From contig OW818687.1 of NCBI GenBank assembly GCA_942493275.1, positions 744,001-808,000 of the forward strand: a DNA stretch of 64,000 nt. Direction: 5' to 3'. Source of the DNA: G942493275 sp942493275 (GTDB lineage Bacteria; Actinomycetota; Coriobacteriia; Anaerosomatales; PHET01). The translations under genes were made by a program, and so were the position numbers. The first letter of the stretch is position 1, and every line of letters begins with the position of its first letter. The notes under the pieces are model-generated. The model was not told the origin of the DNA. It made no database searches and worked only from the letters and a program-made list of their open reading frames with translations. Shown here piece by piece: positions 25,047 through 33,060 of the stretch.

Positions 25047-25283
25047 TCAGTCGCCTGCTCGGCGGGTCGGCTCAGCGCGCTGCCCCTTGCGCCGGATGAC
25101 GTAGGTGCCCAGCGTCGCCGCCGCAACCATCGATATCGCGCCGCCAGCGGGCACGATCGCGGTGGCGCACGATGTGCATGGACCGCACCCGCCGGGGCAC
25201 GCGCGGTTCAACACCGCCGCCGCTCCGACGAGAGCCATCGCGCCGCCAAAGGAACCGACCTCGGATCGCGTGGGCTTTCTCAT
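25047..25283 (-). CDS. Small Cys-rich two-helix membrane protein
   Basis: 78 residues. The start ATG 25283 overlaps the stop of the NapH-like gene (ATGA); longer upstream frames overlap that gene. Two membrane helices flank a tight Cys cluster CPGGCGPCTSCATAI, spaced C-x3-C-x2-C-x2-C. That spacing could hold an iron-sulfur cluster or another metal at the membrane surface. I do not recognise a named family. Being the last gene of a three-gene operon with a polyferredoxin-type membrane protein, it probably belongs to the same electron-transfer or metal-handling unit. Confidence 0.6.
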   Translation of the reverse strand: MRKPTRSEVGSFGGAMALVGAAAVLNRACPGGCGPCTSCATAIVPAGGAISMVAAATLGTYVIRRKGQRAEPTRRAGD

Positions 25284-26152
25284 CTCCGGCTCCCGAACTT
25301 CAGGGCCGACGAGGGGCACGCGCTCACGCAGTCGAGACACGACGTGCACAGGTGGTGCTGAATCGAGGCGCCGCCGTCCTCCTCGACCGTCGCCGCCCGC
25401 ATCGCGCAGACGTCCTCACAGGTGCCGCAGTGAGTGCACGCGGACTCATCGGTTCTGACTCGCCACAGCCGATCTGCCTTGCGCGTGAGACCGGACGCCA
25501 TGCCCATCGCCGCGCCGGCCGGACACAGGAACAGGCACCATCCGCGCCCGCCCTTCGTGAACAGTCCGAGAGGAACGATCCACACCACCGCTGCGAGCAG
25601 TCCCATCGACGTGAAGTACGCGAACCATTCCAGGCTGCCGGTGAGCGCGCTCACGATTCCTTGCATGTGGGTGAAGTTGCAGAAGGAGCAGCAGATGCTC
25701 GCCGACACGAACGGCGCAAGCAGGAAGCCGGCGAAGAATCCGTACCGCAGAGGAACGATCTCGACTGACTTCTTGAAGTCGAACTTGAGCCGGTCAGGGA
25801 CGAGCCGCCCCAGATACTCGGGCAGGGCACCTGCTGGGCAGAGCCAGCCACAGAACATCGGGCCCGCCGCCACGGCGGATAGCGGTAGGATGAGCACCGG
25901 CAGCCACGAGATCGGGTTGTCCCCGAGCGTGGGCCACATCCACGGCTGCGCAAGCCACCCGAGCGGCATTCTCAGACACGCAGTGTGCACGTCGGAGACA
26001 GACGTGCCCGCGAGCGACCCCGGGGCCAGCGCGCCGAACGCCCGCACCAGCAGCGCGAAGGGTGCGTAGAACAGCACCAGCCCCACGCCGAACCCGGCAA
26101 GGCGCTTGAGCCTGTTGGTCCGAAGCCTCCCCGCGCTACTCACAGCAGTCAC
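25280..26152 (-). CDS. NapH/NosR-like 4Fe-4S membrane protein
   Basis: 290 residues from GTG 26152. Five or so membrane helices carry the two hallmark motifs MFCGWLCPAGALPEYLG and GWCLFLCPAGAAMG, plus SICCSFCNF in a loop. The C-terminus is a soluble ferredoxin domain with two clusters, CTHCGTCEDVC and CTSCLDCVSACP. This is the architecture of NapH, NosR C-terminal and CcoG-type proteins, which move electrons from quinol or the cytoplasm toward periplasmic or membrane partners. No nap or nos structural genes are present. The first 17 bp overlap the exported protein gene and the stop overlaps the small Cys-rich protein. Confidence 0.88.
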   Translation of the reverse strand: MTAVSSAGRLRTNRLKRLAGFGVGLVLFYAPFALLVRAFGALAPGSLAGTSVSDVHTACLRMPLGWLAQPWMWPTLGDNPISWLPVLILPLSAVAAGPMFCGWLCPAGALPEYLGRLVPDRLKFDFKKSVEIVPLRYGFFAGFLLAPFVSASICCSFCNFTHMQGIVSALTGSLEWFAYFTSMGLLAAVVWIVPLGLFTKGGRGWCLFLCPAGAAMGMASGLTRKADRLWRVRTDESACTHCGTCEDVCAMRAATVEEDGGASIQHHLCTSCLDCVSACPSSALKFGSRR

Positions 26153-26702
26153 CCGCGACGGCCGAGGCGCCCGAGCGCACGACCGTCACCGGCAGCGTGC
26201 TGAGAGCGTCTCCGCTGTCGGCGTCGCGGACTATCACCGAGCCTTTGAGAAGAATGGGCTTGTCGGGGAGTGGCTCCGGGAACGTGACGACCAGGCTGAC
26301 GTCGACGGCCTCGCCCGGCGCGATAGGCCGCTCGATCTCGCGTGTCTCGGCGTTCCAGGCTCGGTCGCGAGAGTGCCACTCGGTCTCAGCCGGGAAGCCC
26401 TCGGAGTCGAAGACGATGGTCAGCGGGGTGTCCCCCACGTTCTGCACGACGTGCGAGGAGATCTCAAGGACGTTGGGCTGGACGAACTGCTTGATGGGAC
26501 CGGCGCCGTCGATGCCCACCGAGATGAAGCCGGTGAGCTCCCGCGGCGATGGGCCGCCCACCTCGGTACCAGTGGCCGGGAAGTTCATCGTGAACCCCCC
26601 GCGCTCGCTTCCCGCGACGCTGCCCCCGTACGCCCCGAGTGCAAAGATCAGAGATGCCCCCGCGAAACCCCACATGAGAGGTCGCATCCGCAATGCTGTC
26701 AT
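26136..26702 (-). CDS. Exported protein of unknown function ending in a Cys pair
   Basis: 188 residues. The start ATG 26702 has AAGGGG ahead; the frame is open upstream to 26834, but that part overlaps nothing conserved. An N-terminal signal or anchor helix (LMWGFAGASLIFALGAYGG) is followed by a beta-rich domain that resembles an immunoglobulin-like fold (ISSHVVQNVGDTPLTIVF, VDVSLVVTFPEPLPDKP). It ends GDCCE. I do not recognise the family. It is the first gene of the operon with the NapH-like protein and the small Cys-rich membrane protein, so it may be the extracytoplasmic partner of that redox unit. Confidence 0.6.
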   Translation of the reverse strand: MTALRMRPLMWGFAGASLIFALGAYGGSVAGSERGGFTMNFPATGTEVGGPSPRELTGFISVGIDGAGPIKQFVQPNVLEISSHVVQNVGDTPLTIVFDSEGFPAETEWHSRDRAWNAETREIERPIAPGEAVDVSLVVTFPEPLPDKPILLKGSVIVRDADSGDALSTLPVTVVRSGASAVAGDCCE

Positions 26703-26821
26703 GATGCCCCTTCGAACTTCCCCTGCATTACGCCAGCAGCCCTTCGGACGCGCGGCATGTGGCGTACATACCGCCAACATTAGGTGAACTAAACGCCGCC
26801 ACTGAGTCCGTTCGAAACGAA

Positions 26822-26848
26822 CGAAGCCCGCCACCAGGGCGGGCTTCG
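26822..26848 (-). terminator. Intrinsic terminator of the wall-binding cytochrome gene
   Basis: CGAAGCCCGCC (26822-26832) pairs perfectly with 26838-26848 around a 5-nt loop. On the minus strand it lies about 30 bp after the stop at 26880 and is followed by a T-rich stretch (TTCGTTTCG). Confidence 0.8.
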
Positions 26849-26879
26849 ATGACGATGCGGATGAGAAGGTAGGTACGCG

Positions 26880-28217
26880 CTACCTCAGACTGGCTGCCAC
26901 TGAATCACGGACGCCCTGCGAGACCGCTCCGGTCCCCCCAAAGAAGGTGACGGTGGAGATGTCCGCCTTGTTGGCGCTCAGCGCCGCGGCGGTTGCAGAG
27001 TCGAGGCGATCCGAGAGAGTGAGCAGCATGACCGAGCCGGCGCGACCCTGAACGATTCCGCCCGCGAGGGCATCAGGCGATCGCTCGCCGGTCGTGATAC
27101 CGACGCCGTCCCACGAGAGGCCGGCGTTGGCGACCCCGTAGGAAGCGATCGTCACCGCGGTCTGATAACGGCTCGCGCCGGACAGGCGCGTGACGGCGGC
27201 GTCACCGTACGTGGCGACCAGGTACTGCTCCACGGCCGGCGAGACCACCGCAGAACCGCCGAGCAGCAGGACCTCGTCGACACCGGTCATCACGAGCTTG
27301 GTGTCGGCCGAGAGACCCTTGGCGGGGTCTGCGAGGAAGAGCGGCCAGCCCTGTGCCGCAGCCAGAGGCGCGGCTGCAAGCGCGTCGGGGAAGTTGGCTC
27401 CGGTCGCAACGAACGCGGTGCCGTCGAACCCGGCGCCCAGGACCTCGATGGTCTCCTCGGCGATCGCGTCTGCGGTCTTGTATCGGTCGGTACCCCAGAT
27501 GCGCGACACGTTGGCCACGCCGAGCTTGGCCTCGAGCGCAGCCTGAACCGGGGTTCCGATGGCGCCTGCGCCGCCGAGGATGATGGCGCGCTGCGCGCCC
27601 AGTCGCTCGATCTCGGCGGTCACGGCCGCGGGGATGCTGTTCGTATCAACCAGAAGCACGGGGCCGTCGAGCGCACCGGCCAGCGACGTGCCGCCGAGCG
27701 CGTCAGGCCAGTTGCGACCCGTGGCGATGACGACCGTCAGCTCACCGGCAGGGTCCAGCCCGGTGGGGAACGCCCGCTTCGAGGCCTCGACGGCGGTCTC
27801 GAATCGGCTGGCGCCGGCGACAGGGATCATGGTGACCGGATCGGGATCCGGGGCGGGGGCAGCAGGGGTCACTACCTTGGTGCCGACACCGTCGTTCGTG
27901 CCGGGGCCGTTGACGGCGTAGATGGTGTAGGTGCTGCCTGCATTGAGGGTGACCACGCCGGTCGATCCGTTGACGGTGGTGGTCCTCGTGGAGCCGAGGA
28001 AGACGGCGATCATGTCAGCGCCGGGGGCGCTGTACGAGTAGCTGACCTGAGTGGCGGTCGAACCGGTCTGCGTCAGCGTGACGGGAATCGTCGTGCCTGA
28101 GTGACACCCGTTGCAATACGAAGTGTAGCTCGGCTTGGCTGACGCCGTAGCCGGCACCGCGAGCAAGGCCGCCGCGACGGCCGCGAACGTGAGCAAGCGC
28201 AGCGAGGATCTGTTCAA
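26880..28217 (-). CDS. Cell wall-binding repeat protein with one c-type haem motif
   Basis: The start is taken as TTG 28217 with GGAGGTG 5 nt upstream; an ATG at 28256 adds 13 residues and has no ribosome site. 445 residues. A signal peptide (LLTFAAVAAALLAVPATASA) is followed by YCNGCHSG, a CxxCH haem-attachment motif, in a beta-rich domain of about 95 residues. Residues about 125-445 are three cell wall-binding type 2 repeats, each with a RFETAVE / DRYKTADAIA / SRYQTAVTIA motif, then a PDALAG or PDALAAAP loop and ending LGGxGAI or similar (VILGGAGAIG, LLLGGSAVVS, FFGGTGAVS). The repeats anchor proteins non-covalently to wall polymers. The protein could therefore place a haem in the wall. Confidence 0.82.
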   Translation of the reverse strand: MNRSSLRLLTFAAVAAALLAVPATASAKPSYTSYCNGCHSGTTIPVTLTQTGSTATQVSYSYSAPGADMIAVFLGSTRTTTVNGSTGVVTLNAGSTYTIYAVNGPGTNDGVGTKVVTPAAPAPDPDPVTMIPVAGASRFETAVEASKRAFPTGLDPAGELTVVIATGRNWPDALGGTSLAGALDGPVLLVDTNSIPAAVTAEIERLGAQRAIILGGAGAIGTPVQAALEAKLGVANVSRIWGTDRYKTADAIAEETIEVLGAGFDGTAFVATGANFPDALAAAPLAAAQGWPLFLADPAKGLSADTKLVMTGVDEVLLLGGSAVVSPAVEQYLVATYGDAAVTRLSGASRYQTAVTIASYGVANAGLSWDGVGITTGERSPDALAGGIVQGRAGSVMLLTLSDRLDSATAAALSANKADISTVTFFGGTGAVSQGVRDSVAASLR

Positions 28218-28380
28218 TGGGACACCTCCGGGTCGAGAAATGCGAGTGCTCGGCATAGTGCAGGAGGCATGCCCGAAGTCGAATCATGAGAAAGCCCACA
28301 CCGGACCCGCGTCAGAAGGGCCCGACAGCGCGCCCAGCGGTCGATTCTCACCCCTGTACGTGAGGACTGCGCCGATGCGG

Positions 28381-28440
28381 GGGATATAGCGAACATATAG
28401 CATGCGCGTTATGCGTTTATGCCCCTCTTGAGCGTGATAC
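28381..28440 (+). promoter_or_regulatory. Regulatory region between the wall protein and cysK
   Basis: This AT-richer stretch in the 28218-28494 gap contains ATGCG at 28402-28406 and 28411-28415 plus ATGCC at 28419-28423 (9- and 8-bp steps), and two TATAG copies near 28386 and 28396. It is the natural place for binding of the Rrf2 regulator encoded after cysK. No clear -35/-10 pair could be assigned. Confidence 0.3.
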
Positions 28441-28494
28441 ATTCACGCCAGCGAACCACACACCACTTCCGGCAGCGCGAAATCGGAGGCTCCA

Positions 28495-29460
28495 ATGGCC
28501 GAGTTCAACCACCTTTTCGATGATGTCACCATGAGCATCGGGCACACGCCCCTCATCCCCCTGAACCGTCTCGCGGACGGGCTGCCGGCGCGCGTCTTCG
28601 TCAAGACCGAGTCCCGCAACCCGGGCGGCTCGGTGAAGGACCGCATCGGCCTCGCGATGATCGACGACGCCGAGGCGAGGGGACTGCTGACACCCGGCGA
28701 GTCCGTGATCGTCGAGCCGACGAGCGGCAACACCGGCATCGCGCTCGCCCTCGTGGGTGCCACGCGTGGATACCGGGTGATACTCACCATGCCCGAGTCG
28801 ATGTCGATGGAGCGCCGCAAGTTGCTGAAGGCCTACGGAGCCGAGCTTGTGCTCACTCCCAAGGAGCTCGGCATGAAGGGCGCCGTGGACGAGGCGGATC
28901 GCATCGCCAAAGAAACCCCGGGTGGGTGGGTGGCGGGGCAGTTCGACAACCCCGCGAACCCGGCGGTTCACTTCGCCACCACCGGGCCTGAGATCGACGC
29001 CGCCGTCGGCGACCTGACGATCGGCGCATTCATCGCCGGCGTGGGCACCGGCGGGACCATCACCGGCACCGGCCGCTACCTCAAGGAGGCGCGCCCCGGC
29101 ACGCTCGCGATCGCCGTGGAGCCCGCCGAGTCACCGATCATCACGCAGCGTCGCGCGGGCGAGGACCTCACACCCGGGCCGCACCTCATCCAGGGAATCG
29201 GCGCGAACTTCATCCCGACGGTACTCGACATCGACGTGCTTGATGAGGTCATGACCGTCACAGGCGACAACGCCATCGCGATGGCGCGCCGGATCGCAGC
29301 CGAGGAGGGCCTGCTGGTGGGCATCTCCAGCGGCGCGAACGTGGTGGCCGCTCTGCAGGTGGCCGCTCGGCCCGAGATGGCCGGCAAGGTGATCGTCACC
29401 GTCGCGCCGTCCACCGGCGAGCGCTACCTCTCGACCAAACTGTGGGAGGAGTTGGGCTAG
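28495..29460 (+). CDS. cysK: Cysteine synthase A (O-acetylserine sulfhydrylase)
   Basis: 321 residues from ATG 28495. PLP-binding Lys in NPGGSVKDRIGLAMI near residue 42, the substrate loop VEPTSGNTGIALAL near 70, the phosphate-binding loop GVGTGGTITGTGRYL near 178 and the GISSGANVVAAL Ser near 272. It makes cysteine from O-acetylserine and sulfide. The length is typical for CysK. An Rrf2-family regulator starts 2 bp after the stop. In Bacillus CysK physically controls the Rrf2-family regulator CymR, so a similar pair is likely here. No serine acetyltransferase is in the window. Confidence 0.95.
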   Translation: MAEFNHLFDDVTMSIGHTPLIPLNRLADGLPARVFVKTESRNPGGSVKDRIGLAMIDDAEARGLLTPGESVIVEPTSGNTGIALALVGATRGYRVILTMPESMSMERRKLLKAYGAELVLTPKELGMKGAVDEADRIAKETPGGWVAGQFDNPANPAVHFATTGPEIDAAVGDLTIGAFIAGVGTGGTITGTGRYLKEARPGTLAIAVEPAESPIITQRRAGEDLTPGPHLIQGIGANFIPTVLDIDVLDEVMTVTGDNAIAMARRIAAEEGLLVGISSGANVVAALQVAARPEMAGKVIVTVAPSTGERYLSTKLWEELG

Positions 29461-29462
29461 CC

Positions 29463-29879
29463 ATGCGCGTATCGCAGCGAGTGGACTACGCCTTGCGAGC
29501 GCTGGTGCTGCTGGCGACCGGGCCCGAGGGCGAGTACGTCGCCGCCGGTGACCTGGCCGACAAGCTCGTGCTCCCCCGCCGGTTCGTCGAGCAGCAGATC
29601 TCGGCGCTCGCACGCGCAGGCATCGTCACCTCGCGAAGGGGACCCACGGGCGGATTCGCGCTTTCCAGAGCGGCAACCGAGATAGACGTACGCAGCGTCG
29701 TGATGGCGCTGCAGGGCGAGGTGCTCGATGTGCCACACCAGCAGCACTCAGCGACGGCTGAACTGTGGCAGGGACTCGCCCAGGTCGCCGAGGAGTACCT
29801 CGACTCGACGAGCATCGCCACGCTCGTGGAGCGGCAGCGTCAGCTCGATATCTGCGCGGCACCGATGTACTACATCTAG
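29463..29879 (+). CDS. Rrf2-family regulator, CymR-like
   Basis: 138 residues from ATG 29463, 2 bp after cysK. The winged helix starts MRVSQRVDYALRALVLLA and continues LVLPRRFVEQQISALARAGIV and RRGPTGGFALSR, all diagnostic for Rrf2. It lacks the three-Cys cluster region of IscR and NsrR (one Cys only, in QLDICAAP near the end), so it probably does not bind an Fe-S cluster. With cysK directly upstream it resembles CymR, which represses sulfur-uptake genes in complex with CysK. Likely targets include its own promoter before cysK. Confidence 0.88.
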   Translation: MRVSQRVDYALRALVLLATGPEGEYVAAGDLADKLVLPRRFVEQQISALARAGIVTSRRGPTGGFALSRAATEIDVRSVVMALQGEVLDVPHQQHSATAELWQGLAQVAEEYLDSTSIATLVERQRQLDICAAPMYYI

Positions 29880-29898
29880 AGGGCGGCAGCGGCCGGTG

Positions 29899-31734
29899 CT
29901 ACGCCGGCTGCGGGCTGTTCCCCTTGCCGGGCCCCCTCAGTCTGGGCATCACCAGCGCCACAAAGACCGCCATCGCAATGAACACCACGCCGGCTATCAG
30001 CAGCGCAATGGGGCCACCCACCCGATTCTCGAAGTACACCTGCACGGTGCGGAGGGCGAAGATCACGACGCCTGCAGCCCCGAAGCCAAGCAGGACGCCT
30101 CTCTTCAGCCAGATGCTCAGGCCTATTCCGACAAACGAGAGCACGAGGCCTAGGATCGCGAACCACCGCTGCGGGTCCCCACTCGGGTCGTCCTGGAACA
30201 TCATCACCCCCATGATGCACATGACGCTGCCGATCGAGATTGCGGTGTTGCCCTGCTCGATCACGTTGGTGAGCCCGAGGGTCAACCACACGAGCCCGAC
30301 GCCGAGCATGAGCGCCCCTGGCAGCCAGAAGGTCTCCGGTGTCCGAACCATGTCGAAGCCCGACGTGATGAGCATGAACGAGCCCACACCGGGAACGACC
30401 AGGGTGAGTGCCCCTTTCCGCAACCACCACACCACGAGTCCGACCACCACGGCGGTCGCAGCGCCTATGACGCTTCCCCACGTGGACGGATCGCGAACGG
30501 CCAGCCACTCATCGGACGGCTGCGGGGCGACGAGCTCCGTCGCGAGCGCGTACCCCGCCATGCCCGCCGAAGCCGAGACCGCGACGGTTCCCGCGGCGAA
30601 GAGCGCCTGCGAGAGGCGGTGGGAAGTGTCCGTGCCACCCTTCTCGATCACGAGCGCCAGCGCGTACACAACGGCGCCGGCGACCAGCGGCACGGCGATT
30701 CGCCCTGCGGTCCCGATCTCGTCCCAGTACTGGATCATGAGCGTCATGACCCCGGCGACCGCGAACGCCACGCCGGCGTAACCGCCGATCTCGACTCCGA
30801 TGCGCGACGCCGGGCGCGCTTCGAGAGTGCCCTTGCGCACCGAGTACGCGGCCAGCCCGAGCAAGCCGAGGCTGACCACGATGAACGCGATTGGTGTCGC
30901 CATGCCGATGTCGAGAACCTCGACGACCAGCTCGATGCCGTAGAGCACGACCCCGGCCGCGCCGAACCCGATGAGAACGTACGAGCGCCTCCAACCGCCG
31001 AGAGCTATGAGGCCGACGGAGACCACGAGCCCCAGCCACACCGCCCAAGCCAGCAGCCCGGGCCCGGTATCGGCGCCCGAAACCGCCATCAGCTCGATGC
31101 CGCCCAGCACGCCGAGCGACGCTAGGGTGAGGCCGGCATCCTCAGGCGGGATCAGACCGCGCAGCGCGAGCGCGCCCCACACGACGCCGACCAGTGCGAG
31201 CACCGCGCCGGCCCCCCAGTCGGGTCCGTCGAACGGCATCAGCGGCAACGACATGAGCGCCGCCATCCCCACCCCGATACCGAACGCCAGATGCTGCAGC
31301 CACGTGCGGCGCATCCACCAGACGATGCCGCCGCTGACGGCGATGGCTGCGAATCCCGCAAACCACGCCCATTCGTTCGCCGTTTCAGCCGCCTGGCCGT
31401 ACAGGAGCGGCGGGCTGACCGAGTTGAGCACCGCATCGTGCACGAAGAACCCGACCGCACCACCGATGCCGGCCACGCCGATGAAGAGCAGGAACTGGCT
31501 CAGCCGGCGCGCGGCTGGCTCGTCGAGGCGCTCCAGGGCAAGGCCTGCGGCAATGCCCACGATCGCCACGATCGCGGGAATCCCCGTCCGACCCAGCATG
31601 CCGAGACGGTCCCAGAACATCGCGAGCATCGCAAACAGCGCCGCCAGCGCAAGCCCACCGCCCGCATAGCCGAGCGCCTCGGCCAGCGGCGGGATCCTGC
31701 GAGTCGCGTGCTCGCGTTCTCCGTTCTCCTCCAT
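29899..31734 (-). CDS. Large internally duplicated membrane protein (DUF2157-like)
   Basis: The start is taken as ATG 31734, 9 nt after GGGGG; GTG 31743 is the alternative. About 611 residues with roughly 18-20 hydrophobic helices. The two halves are clearly related: LGYAGGGLALAALFAMLAMFW (about residue 22) matches IGGYAGVAFAVAGVMTLMIQYW (about 300), and RRLSQFLLFIGVAGIGGAVG matches HRLSQALFAAGTVAVSASAG. There are no catalytic motifs I recognise. The gene follows the HemW-like gene by 30 bp and is the last of a three-gene operon with two radical SAM enzymes. Function unknown; a membrane transporter or sensor is possible. Confidence 0.7.
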   Translation of the reverse strand: MEENGEREHATRRIPPLAEALGYAGGGLALAALFAMLAMFWDRLGMLGRTGIPAIVAIVGIAAGLALERLDEPAARRLSQFLLFIGVAGIGGAVGFFVHDAVLNSVSPPLLYGQAAETANEWAWFAGFAAIAVSGGIVWWMRRTWLQHLAFGIGVGMAALMSLPLMPFDGPDWGAGAVLALVGVVWGALALRGLIPPEDAGLTLASLGVLGGIELMAVSGADTGPGLLAWAVWLGLVVSVGLIALGGWRRSYVLIGFGAAGVVLYGIELVVEVLDIGMATPIAFIVVSLGLLGLAAYSVRKGTLEARPASRIGVEIGGYAGVAFAVAGVMTLMIQYWDEIGTAGRIAVPLVAGAVVYALALVIEKGGTDTSHRLSQALFAAGTVAVSASAGMAGYALATELVAPQPSDEWLAVRDPSTWGSVIGAATAVVVGLVVWWLRKGALTLVVPGVGSFMLITSGFDMVRTPETFWLPGALMLGVGLVWLTLGLTNVIEQGNTAISIGSVMCIMGVMMFQDDPSGDPQRWFAILGLVLSFVGIGLSIWLKRGVLLGFGAAGVVIFALRTVQVYFENRVGGPIALLIAGVVFIAMAVFVALVMPRLRGPGKGNSPQPA

Positions 31735-31764
31735 CACCGACACCCCCGTAGTCGAGCCCCTCGT

Positions 31765-33060
31765 TCAGATGGTGATCTCCGTCGGCCACGGCTCGGTACG
31801 CGCCGCGGTCCACAGCGTATTGACGTAGGAAAGTGCGAAGTGGTTCTGCGCGAGGTGAAGCCAGAACGCACCCGCTTCTGTCAGGTCCAGCGTACCGTTA
31901 TGGCGCTGCGCCAGACCAGCGGTCTTCATCGCGCCAAGCCACCGCCGTGCCTTGGCGGCGTCGCCGCCGAGCGCATCGTCCACGTCCCCCATCGGAATCC
32001 GCGTGTCGTAGAAGCGCCAGTACAGCCACCACCAGCCGCTCATCTCGGCCTCAAAGGGCATGCGCAGCGCGATCGGCAGGCGACCCTCGCCGAGGACCCG
32101 CTCCCACTCGGAAAGATCGAAGGTGTTGAGGGTGAAGCCGTCGGGCAGGTGCGAGCCCGAGCCGGGACCGATGCCGATGTAGCCGTCGCGCGTCACCGAC
32201 GAGTAGCGCGGCGCGTCCCCCTTCTTGAAGCCCCACACCGACACGCGGGTGAAGCCGTTGTCCTCGCACCAGCGCGAGATCGCCTGGTACTGCTCGTGCC
32301 GGGCGTGCAGGTCGGGCAGGCGCACCCCCTTGAGGTGCAGGTACTCCCCGACCGACGTGTACGGGAAGGTGAACAGCGGGTAAGTGGTGATCTGGTTGGC
32401 GCCGAGCTCGGCTGCGTGCTCGAGGTCCGCGATGACGTCATCGGCGGTCTGCCCCGGCAGCGCGAACATGATATCGGCGTTCACCGACGCGAACCCGGAG
32501 TCGGCCAGGAGCGTCAGCGCCTTCTCGGCGACTTCGGGTGCATAGCGGCGTCCGATGGCATCGAGACTGGCGGGCTTGAATGACTGCACGCCGAGCGAGA
32601 CGAGCTCGATGCCGGCGGCGTGGAGCTGCTCGACGACCTGCTCGGTGACGTCAGCGGGGTTGGTCTCGATGCACGCGTCGCCGGTCACGTCGAAGCGCTC
32701 TCGCATCCTGCCGAGAACCGCGCCGACCGCGTCGAGCGCGAGCGTGGGCGTGCCCCCGCCGACATAGATGCTCGTGGCTTCTGCGCGCCCCACCGTGTCG
32801 GCCCACAGGTCGACCTCTCGGAGTGCCGCCTCCGTGTAGGCAGGCACGAGCTCGGCCCGGTACGGGACCTTGGTGTAGGGACAGTACGGGCACGCATTGC
32901 GGCAGAAGGGCACGTGCAGATACAGCGAGGTGCGCTCAACCGCGGGCGGCGTCCACGACGTATCGGGGCGCTCGAATACCCAGCGCTGCTCTGGCCCCAC
33001 GAGGTGGCGCCTGACCGCGCGTGTGGCTGCGCGCGAGACTCCTGTGCCGGGAGTGGTCAC
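31765..33060 (-). CDS. Radical SAM coproporphyrinogen oxidase-like protein (HemW/HemN family)
   Basis: 431 residues from GTG 33060, which overlaps the upstream stop (GTGA). The radical SAM motif is LYLHVPFCRNACPYCPY (C-x3-C-x2-C), followed by IYVGGGTPTL, ETNPADVTEQ, SLGVQSFKPASLDAIGR and the FALPGQTADDVIADL loop, all of the HemN/HemW family. The C-terminal HemN domain has TRDGYIGIGPGSGSHLPDG. HemW-type members deliver or handle haem and HemN-type members oxidise coproporphyrinogen III without oxygen. Given more than 40 haem sites in this window, a role in haem supply is attractive but unproven. Confidence 0.82.
   Translation of the reverse strand: MTTPGTGVSRAATRAVRRHLVGPEQRWVFERPDTSWTPPAVERTSLYLHVPFCRNACPYCPYTKVPYRAELVPAYTEAALREVDLWADTVGRAEATSIYVGGGTPTLALDAVGAVLGRMRERFDVTGDACIETNPADVTEQVVEQLHAAGIELVSLGVQSFKPASLDAIGRRYAPEVAEKALTLLADSGFASVNADIMFALPGQTADDVIADLEHAAELGANQITTYPLFTFPYTSVGEYLHLKGVRLPDLHARHEQYQAISRWCEDNGFTRVSVWGFKKGDAPRYSSVTRDGYIGIGPGSGSHLPDGFTLNTFDLSEWERVLGEGRLPIALRMPFEAEMSGWWWLYWRFYDTRIPMGDVDDALGGDAAKARRWLGAMKTAGLAQRHNGTLDLTEAGAFWLHLAQNHFALSYVNTLWTAARTEPWPTEITI

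Noticed and set aside
28085..28140. The single CNGCH as simple chance
   Set aside because: It directly follows the signal cleavage region in an exported protein, which makes haem attachment plausible, so it is reported with caution instead of dismissed.
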